Shown here piece by piece: positions 18,121-25,462 of a DNA stretch of 51,611 nucleotides. Each line of letters starts with the position of its first letter. The stretch's first letter is position 1. The translations under genes were made by a program, and so were the position numbers. The notes beneath the pieces are model-generated. The model did no database searches. It worked only from the letters and a program-made list of their open reading frames with translations, and was not told the origin of the DNA. Origin of the DNA: an uncultured Prevotella sp. (lineage in GTDB: Bacteria > Bacteroidota > Bacteroidia > Bacteroidales > Bacteroidaceae); NCBI GenBank assembly GCA_934204655.1, contig CAKPZJ010000017.1, positions 1 through 51,611 of the forward strand, given 5' to 3'.

Positions 18121-20961
18121 ATGAAAAAACTCCTCTCGCTCCCACCCAACTTAGTGGGTAGCTTTCACGACATTACAGGGCTGCCGCGTACCGAGTGGTT
18201 CTGTACCAACGACCCCATAGGGCGCAAGCTCGGGTCGGGCGGTGGCTCGGCCTGGCTCCTGCAGGCTTGCTACGCGGCCCATGGCCAGGGGCGCTCTTTT
18301 GACGAGTGGCTGGCAGCCGACCGACGGCTGCTACTCCATGCTGGCGGACAGAGTCGGCGGTTGCCCTCGTATGCCCCATCGGGCAAGGTGCTTACCCCCA
18401 TTCCCGTATTCAGATGGGAGCGCGGCCAGCGGCTGTCGCAGGACTTGCTGTCGCTACAGGTGCCGCTCTATCAGCATATTATGGACCAGGCCCCGGCATC
18501 CCTGCGTACCATGATAGTGAGCGGCGATGTGTACATAAGGGCCACCCAGCCCCTGCAGCCCATCCCCGATGTCGACGTGGTGTGCTATGGCCTGTGGCTG
18601 GGCCCCGAGATAGCCAAGGACCACGGTGTCTTTGTGTCCTCGCATCAGTCGCCCACCCGGCTGAAGTGTATGCTCCAGAAACCGTCGGTACAGACATTGG
18701 GGCAGTTGCAGAAAGAGCATTTCTACCTGACCGATATAGGCGTGTGGCTGCTGTCGGACCGCGCTGTCAAGGTGCTCATGCGCCGTTCTACCGAGGCTGG
18801 GCGCGTGGTAAACTATGACTTGTATGGCGAGTTTGGCTGCTGTCTGGGTACCGAGCCTACCATGGACGACCCCGAGGTGCGCGCTCTCAGTGTGGCCATA
18901 CTGCCCCTGCCGGGCGGAGAGTTCTACCACTTCGGTACGACCCACGAGATAGTGTCGTCGATGCTGGCCATCCAGAACAGGGTAAACGACCAGCGCGAAA
19001 TAATGCACCACTCGCTCAAGCCACACCCCTCTATGTTCCTGCAGAACTCGGAGGTGGAAATCAAAATTAATGAGAACAACCGCAACCTGTGGATAGAAAA
19101 CAGCCATGTGGCCCGTGGCTGGACTATCGCCCATGACAACGTCATTACGGGTGTGCCCCGCAATGACTGGGCAGTCAGTCTGACTCCTGGCCAGTGTGTC
19201 GACATCGTTCCCATAGGCAGCGACCAGTATGCCGTGCGTCCCTATGGGTATAATGATAAGTTCCGGGGCGATGTCAGCGACCCTGCTACCGAGTATTTGG
19301 GCCATCCCTTTGCCCAGTGGGCTGCCGAGCGGGGCATAGACCCGCAGGCTATTGTGGGGGGTGCCGACCTGCAGTCGGCCCGCATCTTCCCCGTGGTAGA
19401 CAACGTACACGATGCCGGAATCGTGCTACGCTGGATACTGGGTGATACCGAGCTGCAGGGCGGAAGCATGCTCTGGCAGCAGTCGCCACGCCTGAGCGCC
19501 GACGAGCTGTCGGCCCAGGCCAATCTGCAGCGGCTCACCCAGCAGCGGCAGACTTACCGGGTGCAGAATTGGTCGTTCCTGGCCCGCAACTATGCCCACA
19601 GTGTGTTTTACCAGATAGACTTGGACGACGCCGCGCACGAGTTTGCCGCCCACCACATAGCCGAGCCGTCGGCCCTGCCGGCCGATGAGTCGCTCCTGAC
19701 CCGCATACACGATGCCATGTTCCGCTCCGAGCTGCAGCGCCTTAATGGCCAAGACAGCAGTCAGAGCGAGCAGCGCGCCTTCAGTCTGCTGCGCGACGGA
19801 CTGACGCAGCCCGTGCTGGCCCAGAAGCAGCGCCCCCGTCTGTCGGTGTACTCAGACCAGATAGTATGGGGCCGTAGCCCGGTGCGCATAGACATCGCCG
19901 GTGGCTGGACAGACACGCCCCCGTTCTGCCTGATGGAGGGGGGAAACGTCATCAACGTGGCCATCGAGCTCAATGGGCAACCCCCATTGCAGACGTACAT
20001 CAAACCATGTGCCGAGCCCCACATTATCCTGCGCAGCATAGACTTGGGAGCCGCCGAGGTGATAGATAACTACGACGCGCTGCGCGACTTCCACCATGTG
20101 GGCAGTCCCTTCTCTATCCCCAAGGCCGCCCTGGCCTTGGCTGGCTTCTTGCCCGAGTATGGGGCCGACCAGTACTCATCGCTCCGTGACCAGCTACAAG
20201 TCTTTGGCTGTGGTATCGAGGTGACACTGCTGTCGGCCATCCCCGCGGGGTCGGGCTTGGGTACCAGCAGTCTGCTGGCCTCGACCGTGCTGGGTGCCAT
20301 CAGCGATTTCTGTGGGCTCATGTGGGACAAGAACGAGATAGGCCGCCGCACCCTGGTACTCGAGCAGTTGCTCACCACCGGTGGCGGCTGGCAGGATCAG
20401 TTCGGCGGACTGCTCCAGGGTGTCAAACTGCTTCAGACTGATAAGGGATTTGATCAGAATCCGGTTGCGCGGTGGCTCCCCTCGTCGCTCTTTACACAGC
20501 CCGAGTACCGCCCCTGCCATCTGCTGTACTATACTGGTATAACGCGTACGGCCAAGAAAATTTTGGCAGAGATAGTACGCCGTATGTTCCTTAACCAGCA
20601 CGATGAGCTGGCCCTCTTGCGCCAGATGAAGCAGCACACGATGGAGATGTACGAGGCTCTGCAGCGCGAGAACTTTGACGTGATGGGCCGGCTGATACGC
20701 AAGACGTGGCAGCAGAACCAGTTGCTGGACAGCGGAACCAACCCCGCTGAGGTGCAGCGGCTCACGGCGCTGATAGACGACCTCTGTCTGGGTTACAAGT
20801 TGCCTGGTGCCGGTGGTGGTGGCTATCTGTACATGGTGGCCAAGGACCCCGAGGCGGCAGCCCGTATCAAGCAGATACTGCGCGACAATCGCCTCAATGT
20901 CAATGCCCGTTTCGTCGATATGTCGCTCAGTGACAAGGGACTCCAGATAAGTCGCAGCTGA
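18121..20961 (+). CDS. fkp: bifunctional L-fucokinase / GDP-L-fucose pyrophosphorylase
   Basis: A 946-residue Fkp, close to the known Bacteroides enzyme in length. The N-terminal half is the nucleotidyltransferase (GSGGGSAW at 38-45) and makes GDP-fucose from fucose 1-phosphate. The C-terminal half is a GHMP kinase: RIDIAGGWTDTPPF near 590, IPAGSGLGTSS near 705, and LPGAGGGGYLY near 893. It lets the cell load exogenous (host) L-fucose onto surface glycans and glycoproteins. The frame is open from 18046, but that part overlaps the previous gene; ATG 18121 gives the family N-terminus and a 22-nt gap. A strong terminator follows. Confidence 0.95.
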   Translation: MKKLLSLPPNLVGSFHDITGLPRTEWFCTNDPIGRKLGSGGGSAWLLQACYAAHGQGRSFDEWLAADRRLLLHAGGQSRRLPSYAPSGKVLTPIPVFRWERGQRLSQDLLSLQVPLYQHIMDQAPASLRTMIVSGDVYIRATQPLQPIPDVDVVCYGLWLGPEIAKDHGVFVSSHQSPTRLKCMLQKPSVQTLGQLQKEHFYLTDIGVWLLSDRAVKVLMRRSTEAGRVVNYDLYGEFGCCLGTEPTMDDPEVRALSVAILPLPGGEFYHFGTTHEIVSSMLAIQNRVNDQREIMHHSLKPHPSMFLQNSEVEIKINENNRNLWIENSHVARGWTIAHDNVITGVPRNDWAVSLTPGQCVDIVPIGSDQYAVRPYGYNDKFRGDVSDPATEYLGHPFAQWAAERGIDPQAIVGGADLQSARIFPVVDNVHDAGIVLRWILGDTELQGGSMLWQQSPRLSADELSAQANLQRLTQQRQTYRVQNWSFLARNYAHSVFYQIDLDDAAHEFAAHHIAEPSALPADESLLTRIHDAMFRSELQRLNGQDSSQSEQRAFSLLRDGLTQPVLAQKQRPRLSVYSDQIVWGRSPVRIDIAGGWTDTPPFCLMEGGNVINVAIELNGQPPLQTYIKPCAEPHIILRSIDLGAAEVIDNYDALRDFHHVGSPFSIPKAALALAGFLPEYGADQYSSLRDQLQVFGCGIEVTLLSAIPAGSGLGTSSLLASTVLGAISDFCGLMWDKNEIGRRTLVLEQLLTTGGGWQDQFGGLLQGVKLLQTDKGFDQNPVARWLPSSLFTQPEYRPCHLLYYTGITRTAKKILAEIVRRMFLNQHDELALLRQMKQHTMEMYEALQRENFDVMGRLIRKTWQQNQLLDSGTNPAEVQRLTALIDDLCLGYKLPGAGGGGYLYMVAKDPEAAARIKQILRDNRLNVNARFVDMSLSDKGLQISRS

Positions 20962-20991
20962 CGCAGCCGTTATCAGGGGCATGCCTATAAG

Positions 20992-21034
20992 CCATCCGGC
21001 CCTGCTCGACATATTGTCGGGCAGGGCCGGATGG
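20992..21034. terminator. bidirectional terminator between fkp and the phosphoesterase gene
   Basis: A 19-bp stem (20992-21010 with 21016-21034, one T-G wobble) around a 5-nt loop; the outer arm reads CCATCCGGCCCTGC. TTTG follows on the plus strand. Confidence 0.82.
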
Positions 21035-21070
21035 TTTGTACACAGATGGGTAGTGGCAGGGAGCGAAAGG

Positions 21071-22168
21071 CTACTCGTGCTTCAGGTCGGCCACCACATA
21101 CTCGGAGCGGGTACCGATGCGAAACTTGGCACCCCAGATGCCCATCCCGGAACTTACATAGTAGCGCGTCTGTCCGCGTTGCCATGGCCCGAAGGCATCT
21201 TCGTACAACAGGCGGGTTATCCACGATACCGGCCACACCTGTCCATAGTGCGTGTGTCCGCTAAACTGAAAATCTACGCCTGCGCGCTGTGCCTGCTCTA
21301 AGTGGTAGGGCTGATGGTCCAGCAGAATGGTGTAAGGGCTCGGACGGTTGGCATCGGTGCTGTCACGGAGCAAGGGCCTCAAGGCGCGGCGATGCGGGTT
21401 GGAGCGGTCGTCGCGTCCCACAATGCGCAGGCCTATTACTTGGGCCACGCTGTCGCGCAGCAGCGTGATGCCGGCATCGTGGTAGAACTGCTGGGCACGG
21501 CTGTCGCCACTATAGTACTCATGGTTGCCCAGGCAGGCATAGACTGGGGCCTGAAGGCGATGAAACTCCTGGGCCATGCCCTCGTAGATAAGTGGGCGGA
21601 CGCTGATGTCAATGATGTCGCCGCCAATAAGGACCAGGTCGGGACGCTCAGCGTTGATAAGGTCTATCCACCGGGCCAGCTCGTGGCGCCCATTGTGATA
21701 GCCCAAGTGCAGGTCGCTCAGCATCACGATACGCAGGGGGCGCTCCAAGGGCTTGGCGGTGGTTATAGTAATGTACGCGCGTACCTTATTATTATATTGT
21801 ATATTGCCATAGACAAAGACGGCGATTAGTACGGCCGTCAGTCCGATGGCCGTGTAGCCATTGGCATAGAGCCAGCTGCGTGGTACGAGTCCCACAAGCC
21901 GTCCCACGTCGAGCACGAGGAACGCCATGACTACATAGAGCAGCACGAAAAGAAACGAGTTGCTCACCTGGTAGGTAACGCGGGCCACGGGCATGGGCAG
22001 GCGGTCGAGCTGTCCGCTGAAGGTTACGGCCATCAGTCCTATCAGGGCTATGCACAGGCCGATGACCACCCCGCGCAACCAAGGCATCATGGACAGTAGG
22101 GTATAGACATGCCACAGGGCATAGCCCACGCCTGCCAAGGGGAGAATGAGAAATATAAAAAACCACAT
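21071..22168 (-). CDS. membrane-anchored metallophosphoesterase (YkuE/YaeI-like)
   Basis: A 365-residue calcineurin-like phosphoesterase. About four N-terminal membrane helices fill residues 1-135, followed by the catalytic domain: LSDLHLGYHNG, GGDIID, LGNHEYY, and FSGHTHYGQVWP near the C-terminus supply the di-metal ligands. Relatives hydrolyse lipid-linked or UDP-diacylglucosamine substrates, or are of unknown specificity. The frame extends to 22219, but TAACTTTG (22189-22196) lies inside that extension, so the start is ATG 22168. It is in the same direction as the protease gene upstream, separated by a palindrome and its own promoter. Confidence 0.86.
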   Translation of the reverse strand: MWFFIFLILPLAGVGYALWHVYTLLSMMPWLRGVVIGLCIALIGLMAVTFSGQLDRLPMPVARVTYQVSNSFLFVLLYVVMAFLVLDVGRLVGLVPRSWLYANGYTAIGLTAVLIAVFVYGNIQYNNKVRAYITITTAKPLERPLRIVMLSDLHLGYHNGRHELARWIDLINAERPDLVLIGGDIIDISVRPLIYEGMAQEFHRLQAPVYACLGNHEYYSGDSRAQQFYHDAGITLLRDSVAQVIGLRIVGRDDRSNPHRRALRPLLRDSTDANRPSPYTILLDHQPYHLEQAQRAGVDFQFSGHTHYGQVWPVSWITRLLYEDAFGPWQRGQTRYYVSSGMGIWGAKFRIGTRSEYVVADLKHE

Positions 22169-22188
22169 AGTAATCACGAATATTACTG

Positions 22189-22220
22189 CAAAGTTACGCT
22201 TTTCCTCCGTAGCTATCAAT
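22189..22220 (-). promoter_or_regulatory. promoter of the metallophosphoesterase gene
   Basis: On the minus strand, TAACTTTG (22189-22196) lies 20 nt from ATTG (22217-22220). It lies within the longest open frame and so argues for the downstream ATG at 22168. Confidence 0.55.
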
Positions 22221-22264
22221 GGTACATGGGGAAAAAGCGTAATTTGCGTGGTAATATCCGTAAA

Positions 22265-22289
22265 ATGTGTACTGACCGTCAGTACACAT
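22265..22289. promoter_or_regulatory. 25-nt perfect dyad
   Basis: ATGTGTACTGAC (22265-22276) and its complement GTCAGTACACAT (22278-22289) flank a single central C. It is too tight to form a good RNA hairpin, so an operator or a cruciform-like site is more likely. It is between the protease stop and the phosphoesterase promoter. Confidence 0.5.
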
Positions 22290-22298
22290 CAGAAAATA

Positions 22299-22868
22299 TC
22301 AGATACCTTTTTGCTGGAGTAGATGGGCTATCGACTGAGCACTCTGGAACAGGCAGACAGGTTCTCCCTCCCGTCCTCCATGCAGGATGCCGAAGACCTT
22401 GCCGTTGCGGAATACGGGGCTGCCACTTGCGCCCTGTTTGAGGATGATAGAGGTGTCGCAGAGGAAGAAGTTGCCATCTACCTGAGTGATAGTTGCCTGT
22501 CCCTCTTTTATCTCAAACCACTCTTTGGAGTGTTGGCTGAAGATGGTGTCGCCCTCCTGTCGCTCCGAGATACGTTCGTAACTTATAGTGTCAAGCATGG
22601 TACCTACTTCGGGCGTGGCGGTGTCCAGTTTCAGCGTACTGTGCATGCCCGGTATCCTGAATACGGCCACATCGGCTCCGTTGGGCGTTCTGTCGTATTG
22701 GTATAGCACGGCATCCTCCTTGGCGAGCGTGATAGTTTCGCCGTTGGCATCCAACAGAAACGGTTCCTGCTCTACTACATGTGCAGCGGTAATAAACAGA
22801 TGGCCTACCAGGCAACCACAGCCCTCACGCTGGCTCTTTAGTGAGTTGTGAAAAACAAATTGTTTCAT
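22299..22868 (-). CDS. small trypsin-like serine protease
   Basis: A 189-residue protein with the chymotrypsin-fold triad: His30 in ITAAHVV, Asp66 in GADVAVF and Ser148 in QGASGSPVF. It covers one protease domain without PDZ or repeats. It has no signal peptide or membrane helix, so it should act in the cytoplasm unless exported by another route. The frame is open to 22934, but ATG 22868 lies after a promoter -7 element (22904-22911) and gives a sensible N-terminus (MKQFVFHNSLKSQREGCG). The neighbours offer no substrate. It could be a self-acting or stress protease; the role is unknown. Confidence 0.78.
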   Translation of the reverse strand: MKQFVFHNSLKSQREGCGCLVGHLFITAAHVVEQEPFLLDANGETITLAKEDAVLYQYDRTPNGADVAVFRIPGMHSTLKLDTATPEVGTMLDTISYERISERQEGDTIFSQHSKEWFEIKEGQATITQVDGNFFLCDTSIILKQGASGSPVFRNGKVFGILHGGREGEPVCLFQSAQSIAHLLQQKGI

Positions 22869-22903
22869 AGTGTATGGGAAATAAACGTTAGTTATGATGA
22901 TTG

Positions 22904-22939
22904 CAAATGTACGCTGTTTGCAGAATATAAACAAGCAAA
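22904..22939 (-). promoter_or_regulatory. promoter of the small protease gene
   Basis: On the minus strand, TACATTTG (22904-22911) is preceded by CTTG at 22932-22935 (20-nt spacer) and TTTG at 22936-22939. Confidence 0.55.
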
Positions 22940-22982
22940 ATCCTATTTTTTATTTGCTCTGTACCTGCCATCTTGCCCTTTG

Positions 22983-23177
22983 TCATCCTAAAGAAGACAG
23001 ATATAGACGAGATGCGCCATCTGAAATAGAACCGAAACAGGCATTATAACCTTGCCGGCAGTTCCCCGTGTTCTTCAGACGTTGGTTAGCACCACCGCGA
23101 CCCTCACCCTGGTCATGGAGGGTAAAGCGGCTTTTTGGACGACCGCAGAACACGCCAAAATGACCATTCCCATACAT
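22983..23177 (-). other. 64-codon open frame, uncertain
   Basis: A short frame rich in Gly, Arg, Asn and Cys (for example FCGRPKSRFTLHDQGEGR) in the 420-bp spacer before the DUF4143 ATPase gene. I do not recognise it. It has no visible promoter; it could be a small gene, a gene remnant or chance. Confidence 0.2.
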
Positions 23178-23188
23178 ACCAAATCCGC

Positions 23189-23234
23189 AAATCTTTAAAG
23201 ATTTATGGATTGTAATCCAAATATCTTTAAAGAT
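23189..23234. promoter_or_regulatory. tandem palindromes upstream of the DUF4143 ATPase
   Basis: AAATCTTTAAAGATTT (23189-23204) is a perfect 16-bp palindrome. Its 12-bp core ATCTTTAAAGAT recurs at 23223-23234, 32 bp centre to centre. Between them is GGATT/AATCC (23208-23219). The second palindrome abuts the -33 element, so binding there should block transcription. Confidence 0.6.
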
Positions 23235-23235
23235 T

Positions 23236-23267
23236 TTTGGAATTGCGAACGATAATTTTTATATTTG
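23236..23267 (+). promoter_or_regulatory. promoter of the DUF4143 ATPase gene
   Basis: TTTG (23236-23239), a 20-nt spacer and TATATTTG (23260-23267). The start codon is 23 nt further on. Confidence 0.72.
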
Positions 23268-23290
23268 CAGTGTCAAATAGATAGCTCAAC

Positions 23291-24430
23291 ATGATGATAC
23301 CGAGAATATTAGCTTCAGATATACGCAAAAGAATAGGTCAGGGTAAGGTTCTAATAGTCTTTGGGGCCCGCCAAGTGGGCAAAACGACCCTCCTGCATGA
23401 CACCTTGCAGGCTGATAGTGGCAATGTGCTCTGGCTTAATGGTGATGAGCCCGATGTGAGGTCGCTGTTTGAAGGCGCAACGTCTACTCGGCTTAACAGT
23501 TTTATAGGCTCTAAGAAAATAGTAGTAATCGACGAGGCGCAGCGCATAATAAATATAGGGCTGGCGCTCAAACTTATAGCCGACAATAATGCCTCGGTAC
23601 AGCTGATAGCTACCGGCAGTTCGTCTTTTGACCTCGCCAATACTGTCAACGAGCCTCTTACAGGACGTAAATTCGAGTTGCTGATGTTCCCCTTGTCCTT
23701 TGCAGAACTCGCGTCATATACAGGGCTACTCGAGGAGAAGCGTATGCTTCCGCACAGATTGATATATGGAAGTTATCCCGATGTGGTTAACCATGTTGGT
23801 GATGAGCGAGAAATATTACAGCAGCTGGCAGATAGCTATTTATATAAAGACATTCTGTCCTTTGACAGGATAAAGAGAAATGAGAAGATAGTGAAACTGC
23901 TTCAGGCAATAGCTTTCCAGATAGGTTCGGAGGTGTCATTCAATGAGCTGGCACAGACATGCGGACTCGATCCGAAGACAGTAGAAGCCTATGTGCAGCT
24001 ATTAGAGCAGGCATATATCATCTTCCGACTGCCATCGTATAGTCGCAATCTGCGTAATGAACTGAAATTTGCCCGCAAGATATACTTCTGGGATTGTGGC
24101 ATACGCAATGCCGTTATTGGCAATTATCTCCAGGCCGAAATGCGTCAGGATATGGGAGCTCTGTTTGAGAACTATCTGGTGGCAGAGCGTCTTAAAAAGC
24201 AGCATTACGCTCGCACCTTTGCCAAAAGCTACTTCTGGCGAACTTCCGCTAAGCAGGAAATTGATTATATAGAAGAGATAAACGGTCAGATAACGGCTTA
24301 CGAGTTTAAGTGGAACCCACACCGTAAGGCGACGGTGCCCACGGCCTTTGCCAAGCATTATCCCGAAGTGCCATTTCTGGTCATTACGCGCGATAACTAT
24401 TGGGAATTTTTGGCTATGGATAACCAGTAA
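23291..24430 (+). CDS. AAA ATPase with DUF4143 domain
   Basis: A 379-residue ATPase. The N-terminal AAA domain has Walker A FGARQVGKTT (about 24-33), Walker B IVVIDEAQ and sensor ATGSSSFDLAN. A winged-helix-like segment (VSFNELAQTCGLDPKTVEAYVQLLEQA) precedes the C-terminal DUF4143 region, whose EIDYIE...AYEFKW pattern near 335-360 resembles the PD-(D/E)xK nuclease core. These proteins are abundant and mobile in Bacteroidota; their function is unproven. Base composition is visibly more AT-rich than neighbouring genes, which suggests transfer. ATG 23294 is an alternative start. It stands alone behind the tandem palindromes. Confidence 0.88.
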   Translation: MMIPRILASDIRKRIGQGKVLIVFGARQVGKTTLLHDTLQADSGNVLWLNGDEPDVRSLFEGATSTRLNSFIGSKKIVVIDEAQRIINIGLALKLIADNNASVQLIATGSSSFDLANTVNEPLTGRKFELLMFPLSFAELASYTGLLEEKRMLPHRLIYGSYPDVVNHVGDEREILQQLADSYLYKDILSFDRIKRNEKIVKLLQAIAFQIGSEVSFNELAQTCGLDPKTVEAYVQLLEQAYIIFRLPSYSRNLRNELKFARKIYFWDCGIRNAVIGNYLQAEMRQDMGALFENYLVAERLKKQHYARTFAKSYFWRTSAKQEIDYIEEINGQITAYEFKWNPHRKATVPTAFAKHYPEVPFLVITRDNYWEFLAMDNQ

Positions 24431-24436
24431 AAAGAT

Positions 24437-24476
24437 AATCCCCGATACGGCTTCGAATATGACCGTATCGGGGATT
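24437..24476. terminator. bidirectional terminator between the ATPase and nitroreductase genes
   Basis: A perfect 14-bp stem AATCCCCGATACGG (24437-24450) pairs with 24463-24476. On the minus strand the stem is followed by a T-rich run (ATCTTTTT), favouring termination of the nitroreductase mRNA. Confidence 0.8.
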
Positions 24477-24495
24477 AAGGTGATGATGCCCCAGG

Positions 24496-25236
24496 TTACT
24501 CTAAGAACCCCTGGCGACGCAGAGCCTGGACGAGGCCGGCCGACATGGCCTCATTGTCCTTGCGCGTGTAGCGTATGTCGGTAAATACCTGGGCCAGGGT
24601 CTGCTTATGGTTAATCTCTACGAAGTGGCGGTTCTCCTCTAATGCCTCTTTGGCGGCATATAGCTGGTCTATGCGTTCGGACGTGTAGTCATGGTAGGTC
24701 TCGCTGTGTACGATGGCCTCTATGGGCAGACGGTCTGACAGGGTGGGCTGCTCGTCGGGCCATCCTAAGGTGATGGTGGCCACGGGGAAAACCAACTTAG
24801 GTAGCTGCAGAGTGTCTATGATGGCCTCGGGCTGATAGACCGTAGTGCCTAAAAAGCACAAGCCCAGCCCCTCTTCTTCGGCCAGGTTGCAGAACGTCTG
24901 GCAAAAGAGCAACGCGTCGGTTGCAGCATTGAGAAAACTCAGCAGATTGTCGTAGCCAGGATGAGCCTGACGCTCTTCGGCCCAGCGTGTGGTACGGCGG
25001 AAGTCGGCGCAGAACGTGAGGACTACGGGGGCACCCGTCACCATGGGTTGGTTGAAGTGAGCCGGAGCCAACTGGCGCTTCATGGCATCGTCGCGGGTAA
25101 CGACAACCGAGTAGAGCTGCAGATTGCCCATGGTCTGGGTACGCTCAGCCAGAGCGAGCAGGTTGGTGAGCAGCGCGTTGTCGACAGGCTGCTCTGTATA
25201 GCGGCGTATGGAACGCCTGGAGGATAGGTTCTTCAT
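24496..25236 (-). CDS. nitroreductase-family FMN oxidoreductase
   Basis: A 246-residue nitroreductase-type flavoprotein, nearest to NfsA/Frp-like forms. It has the FMN phosphate-binding N-terminus SSRRSIRRYTEQPV (4-17), the NLQLYSVVV segment, a central ATDALLFCQTFCNLAEEEGLGLCFLG helix and hairpin, and VATITLGWPDE near residue 160. Family members reduce nitro compounds, quinones or flavins with NAD(P)H. The physiological substrate is unknown. It is divergent from nrdJ across a 226-bp spacer containing promoters for both. Confidence 0.85.
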   Translation of the reverse strand: MKNLSSRRSIRRYTEQPVDNALLTNLLALAERTQTMGNLQLYSVVVTRDDAMKRQLAPAHFNQPMVTGAPVVLTFCADFRRTTRWAEERQAHPGYDNLLSFLNAATDALLFCQTFCNLAEEEGLGLCFLGTTVYQPEAIIDTLQLPKLVFPVATITLGWPDEQPTLSDRLPIEAIVHSETYHDYTSERIDQLYAAKEALEENRHFVEINHKQTLAQVFTDIRYTRKDNEAMSAGLVQALRRQGFLE

Positions 25237-25323
25237 CTTTCTGGATAATTAGGTTGAGCTAATGGTGGCGTAGGTTGAGCGGCATGCGGTCACTCACATG
25301 GCCCAGGCGCCGCCTATCTTATA

Positions 25324-25331
25324 CAAAGGTA
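25324..25331 (-). promoter_or_regulatory. -7 element upstream of the nitroreductase gene
   Basis: TACCTTTG on the minus strand at 25324-25331, 87 nt before the start codon. No good -33 element is visible. Confidence 0.4.
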
Positions 25332-25417
25332 GCCAAAGTTTTCCGAAAGGGGAAAGAAATGATAAGAAAGGTTGTCGGAAAATTGCAAAAAGTGTCGTCC
25401 AAGTTAAAAAAATATAG

Positions 25418-25425
25418 TAGTTTTG
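25418..25425 (+). promoter_or_regulatory. -7 element of nrdJ
   Basis: TAGTTTTG at 25418-25425 predicts a leader of about 32 nt. That is too short for a cobalamin riboswitch, and no B12-box-like sequence was seen. Confidence 0.5.
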
Positions 25426-25462
25426 CAGCTATACACATCATTAATAATATTATACCACATAT

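Noticed and set aside
17097..18149. 350-codon minus-strand frame opposite the YfhO gene
   Set aside because: No domain; the complement encodes the conserved C-terminal part of YfhO.
25237..25462. Cobalamin riboswitch upstream of nrdJ
   Set aside because: Looked for because NrdJ needs B12. No B12-box-like sequence, and the predicted leader is about 32 nt.
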